Both the position numbers and the translations under genes were made by a program. The notes beneath the pieces were generated by a model. It searched no databases. It saw nothing but the letters and a program-made list of their open reading frames with translations, and was not told the DNA's origin. Of a stretch of DNA of 46,651 nt, positions 35,137 through 41,216 are shown piece after piece. The stretch is from positions 1-46,651 of IMG/VR virus record IMGVR_UViG_3300044846_000714. One strand, written 5' to 3'. How positions within the stretch are numbered: the first letter of the stretch is position 1; each line of letters begins with the position of its first letter. This DNA is from a virus.

Positions 35137-37146
35137 TTAATAACGGAAGGGAGAAGAGGATGTACGAAATAGTGAGTTTCCTTTTCTTTCCCTAAAGTAA
35201 GCTTGGATTCTATTGTCATCACTAGCGTTAGAGATTACAACTTGAGTAGTAAGACTCTTAGCCATAGCTAGAGTTAGTCCAAAAGATATAACTCGGTCAA
35301 CGTTTAATTTAGGTGTGAACTTGATTAACTCTTTAATTAAAATAGGATCTAGGATTCTAGTAACTCCTAAGCGTTCTTTTACAATAGTTCCTTCCTCATC
35401 TCTTTCTACGTCTACGACTTCTGTAATGTATTCGATGATAAGAGACATCAGATAGTTTTTAATGTCTTTGGTCATGTGAATACCATAGTCACGATTAACC
35501 GTAGAGTTAGGGTGGATATCGTTTAGGAACTTAGGTGTCTTCTCTAGAACTTTAGGAGACTCGTTCTTATCTACACAGTGCTGGATAAAACCGTAGTCCA
35601 TGTTTTCACAAAGACTCTTAGCATTGTAATACTTAAGAAGCATCTTAGTATTTTCATACCAAGTCTCAATCTTCTTAGGACGACCTGTATAACAAGCAAC
35701 AACCATATTCTGCCACCCTTCTCCTGATAGATTGTGAACCCTCTTATAAATGTAAGTAGATCCCAAAGAAGTTGAGTAGTGAGCTTGTGATTGTTTGTAT
35801 GGATCCGTTCCTGCTGTATAAAGTCCATAGGGGGCTTCTGAGATAGGATATTCCCAAATCTGTATACAACCCTCAATTGGATCAGATGGTTTAACAGGAA
35901 AGTTAGAAACAGGCTTTTTGTCTGTAAACTTATGTCGAATCTTTCCTTCAGCATTAGTGTAGAGTTCTACGTTGTCTGCTTGGATTTCTTGAGCGGTTAG
36001 TTTTTGTAGTTGTTCTTGAAGTAAGTCTACTGGGAAAATGTTCTGAGACAATTCTAAGAAACACTCTTCGTGGTTCAAAGGATAGTACATTACTTCTTTT
36101 AAGTAAGCCTCTAATCCATTTGATTTCTTAGTCTGTTCTCTAGATTTTAGAATAAGTTCTTTTCCTTTCTCTTCGTCTGCTACCCAGATTTTAATTAGAT
36201 CTAACTCAGAAGGTTCTTCCTTACCTAAGAAAAGTCCTAAGGGAGTTTCTTCCTTGGGTACTTTCAAAGAACGTGTGCCTGGGATAAAGAGTCCGTAAGA
36301 CTTTCCTGTCTCGTTAGATTCTACAGGAAGGAAATTATAGGCTTCAGGGTTATTGAATAATTCTTCTAGGTCAGCTGCCTTAGTCATATCTCCAGATGTT
36401 CCAATTACAAAAGGAGAACAACGCCATCCATAAGGACTATCGAAACATGGAGTAGTTGCCGCTAAGCAAGAAAGGATCTTTCCTTTTCCTCCTTCTTCTA
36501 AAAGAAACGAAGACAGAGTAAGACCTGCCGCTGCTTCTGTATTGTTACCTTCATCAAAGTTTCGTACGTGGAACTTAGACCACTCATTACGAGCGTTAGT
36601 TCTTTTATCTTTAAATCCTAAAGTTACCTGCCTCTTCCAGTCATCCTCAATACGAGGAAATCTAAAATAGTCAGGAAGGTTTCTAAGACCTAAGTCTACG
36701 TAGTCTGTGATTACTTTTAAGTCAGGTTGGTTAAGCGCAGATATCAAGTTATCAGAACCCTTCTGTGTGATGGCTTTGTGAGCCATGTAAGAAGAAGTAA
36801 GAACTGACTTAGAGATACGTCGAGATCCTACCATTACAACACCTTTCTTTCCGTCCTCGTGATTTTCAGCTTTGTGAATAGTTTCATCTACTGCTAAGTA
36901 GGTATCCCACAATTGAGGCTTATCTAGTTTACGAACTTGACGCTTACCTATCATAGTGTCTACATAAATAGACCAGTAGTTTAAGTGCCAGTAAATAAAA
37001 GGGGAGAAATAGAATCCATTGATAGTAACACCTTCAGTAATCTTTTTGTCCTCGTTTTCCCAAAATGCATCATACTCCTCTGAACCTATGTCAGGGAGGT
37101 TGTGTACATTGATTAGGAATTCAGGACTGTCTAGATTAGGATACAT
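35137..37146 (-). CDS. terL: Terminase large subunit
   Basis: 669 residues. ATPase domain: Walker A-like GSRRISKS at 107-114, Walker B-like LSSFLLEEGG at 211-220 (Glu pair in place of the usual Asp) and coupling motif VIGTSGD at 247-253. Nuclease domain (RNase H-like): AGTDPY with D448, LCENMDYG with E514, and NVDRVISFGL with D617 as the probable third acidic residue. The enzyme pumps DNA through the portal and cuts concatemers. It follows two small genes of the packaging cluster with a 1-base gap and precedes the portal by 25 bases. The deviating Walker motifs resemble those of other terminases of this phage type, so I do not read them as inactivation. Very high confidence. Confidence 0.95.
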   Translation of the reverse strand: MYPNLDSPEFLINVHNLPDIGSEEYDAFWENEDKKITEGVTINGFYFSPFIYWHLNYWSIYVDTMIGKRQVRKLDKPQLWDTYLAVDETIHKAENHEDGKKGVVMVGSRRISKSVLTSSYMAHKAITQKGSDNLISALNQPDLKVITDYVDLGLRNLPDYFRFPRIEDDWKRQVTLGFKDKRTNARNEWSKFHVRNFDEGNNTEAAAGLTLSSFLLEEGGKGKILSCLAATTPCFDSPYGWRCSPFVIGTSGDMTKAADLEELFNNPEAYNFLPVESNETGKSYGLFIPGTRSLKVPKEETPLGLFLGKEEPSELDLIKIWVADEEKGKELILKSREQTKKSNGLEAYLKEVMYYPLNHEECFLELSQNIFPVDLLQEQLQKLTAQEIQADNVELYTNAEGKIRHKFTDKKPVSNFPVKPSDPIEGCIQIWEYPISEAPYGLYTAGTDPYKQSQAHYSTSLGSTYIYKRVHNLSGEGWQNMVVACYTGRPKKIETWYENTKMLLKYYNAKSLCENMDYGFIQHCVDKNESPKVLEKTPKFLNDIHPNSTVNRDYGIHMTKDIKNYLMSLIIEYITEVVDVERDEEGTIVKERLGVTRILDPILIKELIKFTPKLNVDRVISFGLTLAMAKSLTTQVVISNASDDNRIQAYFRERKGNSLFRTSSSPFRY

Positions 37147-37147
37147 A

Positions 37148-37465
37148 TCAATTGAATTGTTTCATCTTACCGTTGATCTCTTGAGAACCTCTAGCTTCTG
37201 CTTTCTGTTCTTCTTTCTCTCTCAGCTTATCTATTACCTCAATAATTTGAGCGTAATCTTTTAACGCTTGAGTAAGGGACTTTATCTGTGCTTCAATAGT
37301 TGCTACTACCAAAGGCATCTGTCCACCATTAGCGGTAGATTTCCAAGCAAGTCTGTCGACTAACTCGTGAAAAGGATTATTGTCTACATACGTTTTTAGT
37401 TGGTCTGCTTTTTCTTGCAACCATTCTAACTCGAAGTCTACATAACTATTCTTCTTAACGGCCAT
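37148..37465 (-). CDS. Small coiled-coil protein preceding terminase (possible small subunit)
   Basis: 105 residues, all helical: FELEWLQEKADQLKTYVDNN, then PLVVATIEAQIKSLTQALKD and IDKLREKEEQKAEARGSQEI. I recognise this pattern from genes immediately upstream of large terminases in marine and Bacteroidota phages. It ends 1 base before terL and overlaps the preceding gene by 11 bases. A terminase small-subunit role (DNA recognition, oligomeric coiled coil) is likely from position, but no helix-turn-helix is evident. Confidence 0.6.
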   Translation of the reverse strand: MAVKKNSYVDFELEWLQEKADQLKTYVDNNPFHELVDRLAWKSTANGGQMPLVVATIEAQIKSLTQALKDYAQIIEVIDKLREKEEQKAEARGSQEINGKMKQFN

Positions 37466-37661
37466 CTGAGTATTTTTTTAGGAATTCATCTTGAGGTAAA
37501 TTCATAATATCTTCTAGCACACGTGCGTAGAAGTCTTCGTCTCTACCTGTTTTACTGTAAGAGAACCCTGCTTTCCAAAATATCTTAAACGTCTCGAATA
37601 AGTTATCTTGCAAAGTAAAGTTCACATAAGGTTGACTGGTATTTGGTTGGTTGTCTGTCAT
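37455..37661 (-). CDS. Small conserved operon protein, 68 aa
   Basis: 68 residues: a disordered N-terminus (MTDNQPNTSQPYVNFTLQDN) and a helical C-terminal half (FETFKIFWKAGFSYSKTG, DFYARVLEDIMNLPQDEFLK). Its frame overlaps the next gene by 11 bases and begins 1 base after the 45-residue gene upstream. The tight packing within the packaging operon supports it as a real gene. Family not recognised; a packaging accessory is possible. Confidence 0.55.
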   Translation of the reverse strand: MTDNQPNTSQPYVNFTLQDNLFETFKIFWKAGFSYSKTGRDEDFYARVLEDIMNLPQDEFLKKYSDGR

Positions 37662-37662
37662 C

Positions 37663-37800
37663 TTATTTTGCTTTAGAGGAAACCTGTGTTAGAGGTTTGT
37701 CGGCTGGCAAGAAGTAGATCTGAACTCCACACTTGCTGCCTGGTCTTTTGTCGCAACCATTCTTGATAGTTGAATTAGTTACTTTTCTGTGCTTTTCCAT
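37663..37800 (-). CDS. Very small protein, 45 aa
   Basis: A 45-codon frame, ATG GAA AAG CAC at 37800 to TAA at 37663. It begins MEKHRKVTNSTIKNGCDKRP and continues GSKCGVQIYFLPADK, with two Cys. The start lies inside the last 22 bases of the upstream Cys-ribbon gene, and the stop is 1 base before the ATG of the following gene, so it exactly fills the space between two genes in the operon. That fit is the main support. Function unknown. Confidence 0.5.
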   Translation of the reverse strand: MEKHRKVTNSTIKNGCDKRPGSKCGVQIYFLPADKPLTQVSSKAK

Positions 37801-38156
37801 TTTAATTCTATTTTATGTAAAGGATGTTCTGCATTCCAAGTCTCTACTCCACAATTCGAAGATAGAGATGCTGTTTTGTAGGTACAGACGCAGCCACAAA
37901 ACGAACAGTGAAGTTCGTCTCTACTAGTCTCGTAGTGCTTGCCCGTGAGTTGTACATATTCGGGAGAAGTGATTGCGTTTGCTGAATTGTAGGGACAAGC
38001 GATACAAATGTCCATTCGCTCTGCGATAATGTTCTGTTTTTCATCACTCAGTAGTTTGAATTGGTTGGCTGTCTTCGTCGCTACTCCCTCCAATACTTTG
38101 TTCAAATTCTTTAGCCCCTTCAGGCTCAGGGCCATGTACTCTTTGTAAGGATTCAT
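37779..38156 (-). CDS. Zinc-ribbon protein
   Basis: 125 residues. A four-to-six Cys ribbon is clear: ERMDICIACPYN, then LHCSFCGCVCTYKTAS and NCGVETWN. This pattern is common in small phage proteins in which CxxC pairs hold zinc; the final W-N follows the last Cys as in relatives. The first 47 residues are helical and lie in a 113-base overlap with the end of the upstream HU-like gene; a start at the internal ATG at 38015 would remove the overlap but would cut the helix that leads into the ribbon. It probably binds nucleic acid or protein. Exact role unknown. Confidence 0.65.
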   Translation of the reverse strand: MNPYKEYMALSLKGLKNLNKVLEGVATKTANQFKLLSDEKQNIIAERMDICIACPYNSANAITSPEYVQLTGKHYETSRDELHCSFCGCVCTYKTASLSSNCGVETWNAEHPLHKIELKWKSTEK

Positions 38157-38598
38157 ATAATTTCTGGTGGTTTATTACTTGGGATTCATAGGTTCTGTCC
38201 ATGTAGGTTACTAGTACATCGTTGTACAATTTTTTGGACTTTGCTCTTTCGTATCTTGCTTTAAATAGTTCAAGCCAGTTCTCAAGCATGTAGTAGTTAG
38301 CATAACCTCTCATTGCTGTTAGGTCTTCTCTAGGTTCCAAAGTCAGAAGGTATTCAGACTTAAGTTTCTTAGAGATTAACTTCATAGCTCTTCTAGGACT
38401 AAATACTAAAACACCTAAGCCAGACAATCGTACTTTTACGGTAGGCAATTCTACTATGTCTTCAATGGTCTTTTTTAGATACCACTCATAGACAGTACTT
38501 ACCTTGTCGATAGTAAGATCCATTTCTTTAGCTACGTCTGAGTAGGCAGCAAAAGTCTTTATCTCGATGGTTTCGTATGTATCTTTTCTTGCTCTCAT
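38044..38598 (-). CDS. HU/IHF-like DNA-binding protein
   Basis: 184 residues. Residues about 15-50 form two helices (YSDVAKEMDLTIDKVSTVYE), then comes the beta arm entry VKVRLSGLGVLVFSPRRAMK (55-74), which parallels the 'LPGFGTF' turn of HU/IHF. A helical extension to about 150 and an acidic disordered tail (EFEQSIGGSSDEDSQPIQTT) follow. IHF-like subunits are a regular feature near the packaging genes of crAss-like phages; they bend DNA and may help packaging or regulation. It overlaps the preceding gene by 4 bases (ATGA) and the next by 113. The family call is moderate to good. Confidence 0.7.
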   Translation of the reverse strand: MRARKDTYETIEIKTFAAYSDVAKEMDLTIDKVSTVYEWYLKKTIEDIVELPTVKVRLSGLGVLVFSPRRAMKLISKKLKSEYLLTLEPREDLTAMRGYANYYMLENWLELFKARYERAKSKKLYNDVLVTYMDRTYESQVINHQKLYESLQRVHGPEPEGAKEFEQSIGGSSDEDSQPIQTTE

Positions 38599-38933
38599 GC
38601 AGGAACTGCTACTTCTAGTTTATTTGTAGAAAGAACTAAAGTGAGTGTGACACCTTGCTTGCTAGTAGGACACAGTCTTGGATTGACTGAGTTTTTTTCT
38701 AAGATGCCCATCTTTCTTAATTTAGTTATTCCGTTAGAGATAACTTGGATTGATGTGTCAAACTCACTTGCAATTCTTTCTTTTACTCCTTTGTCTAATG
38801 TGCCGTAAAATGAACTATGGGCTAAGATACTAGTGTATAGGTCTGATAACCTATACCCTGCAAGCCTAAGTAATACATCAATATAAGCTTGATGCAACTT
38901 GACTCCTTCCTCGTATTTACGTGCTACTTTCAT
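38595..38933 (-). CDS. Winged-helix DNA-binding protein
   Basis: 112 residues; first gene of the packaging operon. VKERIASEFDTSIQVISNG then ITKLRKMGILEKNSVNPRLC is a clear helix-turn-helix and wing of the kind found in small phage regulators and small-terminase-like proteins near terL. The N-terminal helix YEEGVKLHQAYIDVLLRLAG precedes it. The start follows CCAAACCA, the CA-rich leader, 24 bases below a full promoter. It probably binds DNA as a regulator of the packaging/structural genes or as a packaging recognition protein. Confidence 0.7.
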   Translation of the reverse strand: MKVARKYEEGVKLHQAYIDVLLRLAGYRLSDLYTSILAHSSFYGTLDKGVKERIASEFDTSIQVISNGITKLRKMGILEKNSVNPRLCPTSKQGVTLTLVLSTNKLEVAVPA

Positions 38934-38957
38934 TGGTTTGGTTTATTTTTGGATAAA

Positions 38958-38987
38958 CAAATATACGATTGTAACAAAAAAAGTCAA
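38958..38987 (-). promoter_or_regulatory. Bacteroidota-type promoter of the packaging operon
   Basis: Minus strand: TTG at 38987-38985, 19-base spacer with a T-run, TATATTTG at 38965-38958. Strong match; it drives genes from the winged-helix protein to the portal, about 6.3 kb, up to the terminator at 32611. Confidence 0.8.
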
Positions 38988-39118
38988 GTCTAATGTTAAG
39001 TCTAGAGGGCTTTCTAATATCAAATGTTAGCCATGTTAATCTAATTTCTAACTTAGATAATTATTTTATGTTCGGATTGGATTTAGACGAACACTATAGA
39101 CAAAACTAGATTTAAGAG

Positions 39119-39126
39119 TATATTTG
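39119..39126 (+). promoter_or_regulatory. Possible -7 element of the plus-strand gene
   Basis: TATATTTG lies 18 bases before the plus-strand ATG. No TTG is found at the expected -33 position, so this would be a weak or activator-dependent promoter. It is divergent to the promoter at 38958-38987; the 130 bases between them could hold operators. Confidence 0.45.
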
Positions 39127-39144
39127 TATTAAACAGATACTGCT

Positions 39145-39417
39145 ATGTCAATGGAAAAAGTTAAAAAACCGACCTCGGAAGAAGTGTTTGAGTTCTTCCT
39201 TTTAGCCTTGCAGGATGAAGAGGTCAAGATAGCAGGAGATATAGGAGGATTTAAAGATGCTTTGTACCAAGGCTTCAAAGACTTTACCTATAGAAAGAAG
39301 TACACAGAAGAGATGTTGTTTGATTACATCGACTATGCTCTAGAGTCTATTCTAGGAGATGATCAACCTATGCAACAAACAGATTACATGCATGCTCAGA
39401 ATGTAGCTGGACTTTAA
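39145..39417 (+). CDS. Small acidic protein, the only plus-strand gene
   Basis: 90 residues, acidic and helical: KPTSEEVFEFFLLALQDEEV, then FKDALYQGFKDFTYRKKYTE, LFDYIDYALESILGDD. No known motif. Support comes from its -7-like promoter element, an ATG at the head of a coherent frame, amino-acid composition typical of a folded helical protein, and the absence of any minus-strand gene here. Being transcribed against all neighbours and next to the start of the packaging operon, it could be a regulator or an early gene. The A-rich bases before the ATG (ACAGATACTGCT) are ordinary. Function unknown. Confidence 0.6.
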   Translation: MSMEKVKKPTSEEVFEFFLLALQDEEVKIAGDIGGFKDALYQGFKDFTYRKKYTEEMLFDYIDYALESILGDDQPMQQTDYMHAQNVAGL

Positions 39418-39783
39418 GTTAAGCAAGAATTCTTTCACAAATTTTCAACATGCATGTCTACTTACCAGTAAGTCACTTTATATTTGTTACCCCGACACCA
39501 TTTCTTAATGTTCGCAGACGAGGATTAAAAAGTAATCTGCTAGAAGTTGGATTGTGAGAGTAGCCCTCAGAGGTGAAATTGGTTTTCTCCGATAGTGTCA
39601 AAATGTTCTAACGAAGTTTGCAGTGCTCTGACCTACAAGTAATAGACCGTAGGCAATAAGTGGACAGAACAGAGACTTAGCTCAGAGGGATTCTCCGAGA
39701 GCTATTTGGTTAAAAACTGCTGCAATATAAGTTAGAATAGAAAGTCAAAATAGACTACTTCTCAGAATGAGAAGGAACAAAAA
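39418..39783. other. 366-base gene-free region with repeats and inverted repeats; possible non-coding RNA
   Basis: No frame of useful length exists on either strand. A TATATTTG at 39479-39486 on the plus strand could start a transcript. Downstream the region is less AT-rich than usual intergenic DNA and contains several inverted repeats: GATTA/TAATC near 39523-39538, CCTAC/GTAGG at about 39633-39655, AGCTC...GAGCT with an inner GAG/CTC at 39679-39702, and CTTCTCA/TGAGAAG near 39758-39774. The pair CTCAGAGG...TTCTCCGA occurs twice (39566-39592 and 39681-39698). The last hairpin may end the minus-strand surface operon. A structured RNA or a DNA site such as a packaging or replication signal would both fit. 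Confidence 0.45.
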
Positions 39784-40230
39784 CTATTTCAAATTTTCAA
39801 ATCCATTCTTAAAAGACTTCTCTAATGCCTTAGAATAAGCTTTTCTGTTATGAGGAATTCCTTCTACAGAAACAAACATAGCATTAACATAGACAGTCTT
39901 TTTAGCCTCTCCAAGAACAATTACTCCATTTAGATTTATCTCAGTAACTACAATATAGTCTCTCTTGAGAAATTGTAACCCTACGATATTTAAGAGTTCT
40001 TCAGGCATAGCAATGGATTTGATTGTTCCTGAAATAGGACTGCCCTCATTACATAGTTGGTACTTTGAAGAAGCGATTTCTTCTAGAGTTGTTTGTGCTC
40101 CAAAGATTATAGGTCTTCCTCCTATCTCTGTTACAGAAGCAATTGATGTTACAGTGTCAACTTTATAGCATTGAGCACTCAGAGAAGTCATCATAGTGAC
40201 TAGAAACGAAAGTATAAATAGTTTTTTCAT
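39784..40230 (-). CDS. Secreted small protein of unknown function
   Basis: 148 residues. A clear signal peptide (MKKLFILSFLVTMMTSLSAQ) with cleavage before Gln21. The mature part has a central beta region (MPEELLNIVGLQFLKRDYIV, VTEINLNGVIVLGEAKKTVY) and a helical end (NRKAYSKALEKSFKNGFENL). No known enzyme motif. It is the last gene of the surface cassette, 2 bases after the lectin gene, and its leader peptide is typical of Bacteroidota exported proteins ('SAQ' cleavage). A periplasmic or surface partner of the CsgG-like lipoprotein is a guess from co-occurrence only. Confidence 0.65.
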   Translation of the reverse strand: MKKLFILSFLVTMMTSLSAQCYKVDTVTSIASVTEIGGRPIIFGAQTTLEEIASSKYQLCNEGSPISGTIKSIAMPEELLNIVGLQFLKRDYIVVTEINLNGVIVLGEAKKTVYVNAMFVSVEGIPHNRKAYSKALEKSFKNGFENLK

Positions 40231-40232
40231 GA

Positions 40233-41216
40233 TTAATAAGTTACTGCTCCAGCATAGCCAGGAGCTATCAAATATAGATTTAAAGTTCCTCCTGTAGTTA
40301 GAGTAGTTGTAGTGTAAGTAGAAACTCCAGGATAAGTTACACGTGTGTTCACTTTAGAGGACACTATAGCATTGTATTGAGCTGTAGTAAAGATTCTTAC
40401 GTCAGGTGCTATTCTCCACCTAGAAAACCTACCAGCTTTCCTTGCAGCTACATAATACTTGTCTGCTATGTTTATTCTTCCATCATCGTTTAGATCAAAT
40501 CTGTGATAGGAAAGTCCGTTGATTGTAGTTTTTCCTAAGATGATGTTAGAGACTGCTTGGATGTCTGTGTTAGTGTAAGCCTGAACTCTAGTAGGTGCTA
40601 CTATCTCAATGTAGTATTCCTTAGAAGGATCATAAGTTTCAGAAATAGAATAGTAACCCGAAGAGTTAGTATAGATAGTTTTGTAGAGTGCCCAAGAAGA
40701 AGTTGTAACTACATAGTTAAATTCTAGCACGTAAGGTAATGAAACATTGTTGGGTAAGTCATTCCACCTACCATTAGATACAAACTGTACATAGTCTTCG
40801 TTACCTGCGTTATTAGGTTCTCCAGAGTTCCAGTTTTTATAAGAGTAAGTTTCTCCTGTCACCCATCTCCAAGTACCCTCAGTCACTTCATCTGTTAATC
40901 CTATCCATCCAGAAGGCCAAATATTAAATATAAAACTTTGTTCTGCTGCAGTAGTAATAGTTACTAAATAACCACCCATAGCTGCGCAATTAGATCTAGC
41001 AGTAGTCCATGTAGCAGTTCCTGTAGAACGATAGTAAGAGTGTCCGTTATAGTTTTGTTGATTGGTAAAACCTGATATAGTGGAGTTTGTTCTTCTATAA
41101 AGCCTTACAGCCACATTAGAGGCACCAGAACCATTTGCGTTATACAAGTACCCAGAATAAGTAAATTGTGCACTCAGTGCGTTCACAAAGAAGAATAGAA
41201 CAATAACCCACCTCAT
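40233..41216 (-). CDS. Secreted C-type lectin-like protein with dockerin-like module
   Basis: 327 residues. Signal peptide 1-16 (ending NALSA). A CTLD spans about 57-168: GHSYYRS, WTTARSNCAAMGGYLVTI, WIGLTDEVTEGTWRWVTG, then EPN at 133-135, NEDYVQF, and WND at 151-153. EPN plus WND are the calcium and mannose-type sugar ligands of C-type lectins. The CTLD seems inserted in a beta sandwich (GSGASNVAVRLYRRTN before, ALYKTIYTNSSGYYSISETY after). Residues about 208-327 contain a dockerin-like EF-hand DLNDDGRINIAD (241-252) and a tail shared with the type IX substrate upstream. No type IX tail of its own. Probably a surface or periplasmic sugar-binding protein. Its ATG overlaps the preceding stop (ATGA). 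Confidence 0.85.
   Translation of the reverse strand: MRWVIVLFFFVNALSAQFTYSGYLYNANGSGASNVAVRLYRRTNSTISGFTNQQNYNGHSYYRSTGTATWTTARSNCAAMGGYLVTITTAAEQSFIFNIWPSGWIGLTDEVTEGTWRWVTGETYSYKNWNSGEPNNAGNEDYVQFVSNGRWNDLPNNVSLPYVLEFNYVVTTSSWALYKTIYTNSSGYYSISETYDPSKEYYIEIVAPTRVQAYTNTDIQAVSNIILGKTTINGLSYHRFDLNDDGRINIADKYYVAARKAGRFSRWRIAPDVRIFTTAQYNAIVSSKVNTRVTYPGVSTYTTTTLTTGGTLNLYLIAPGYAGAVTY

Noticed and set aside
35137-37146. Terminase inactive because of deviating Walker motifs
   Set aside because: GSRRISKS and LLEEGG differ from the standard forms but the coupling motif and the nuclease acidic residues are all present, and neighbouring packaging genes are intact.
39418-39783. tRNA gene in the gene-free region
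   Set aside because: No acceptor-stem pair with a CCA-like end, no T-loop GTTCGA motif and no anticodon arm at the right spacing could be found.
40233-41216. C-type lectin as target of a diversity-generating retroelement
   Set aside because: No reverse transcriptase, no template repeat and no repeat of the lectin's C-terminal bases is seen in the window, and the fold carries classical calcium ligands rather than the variable-protein type.
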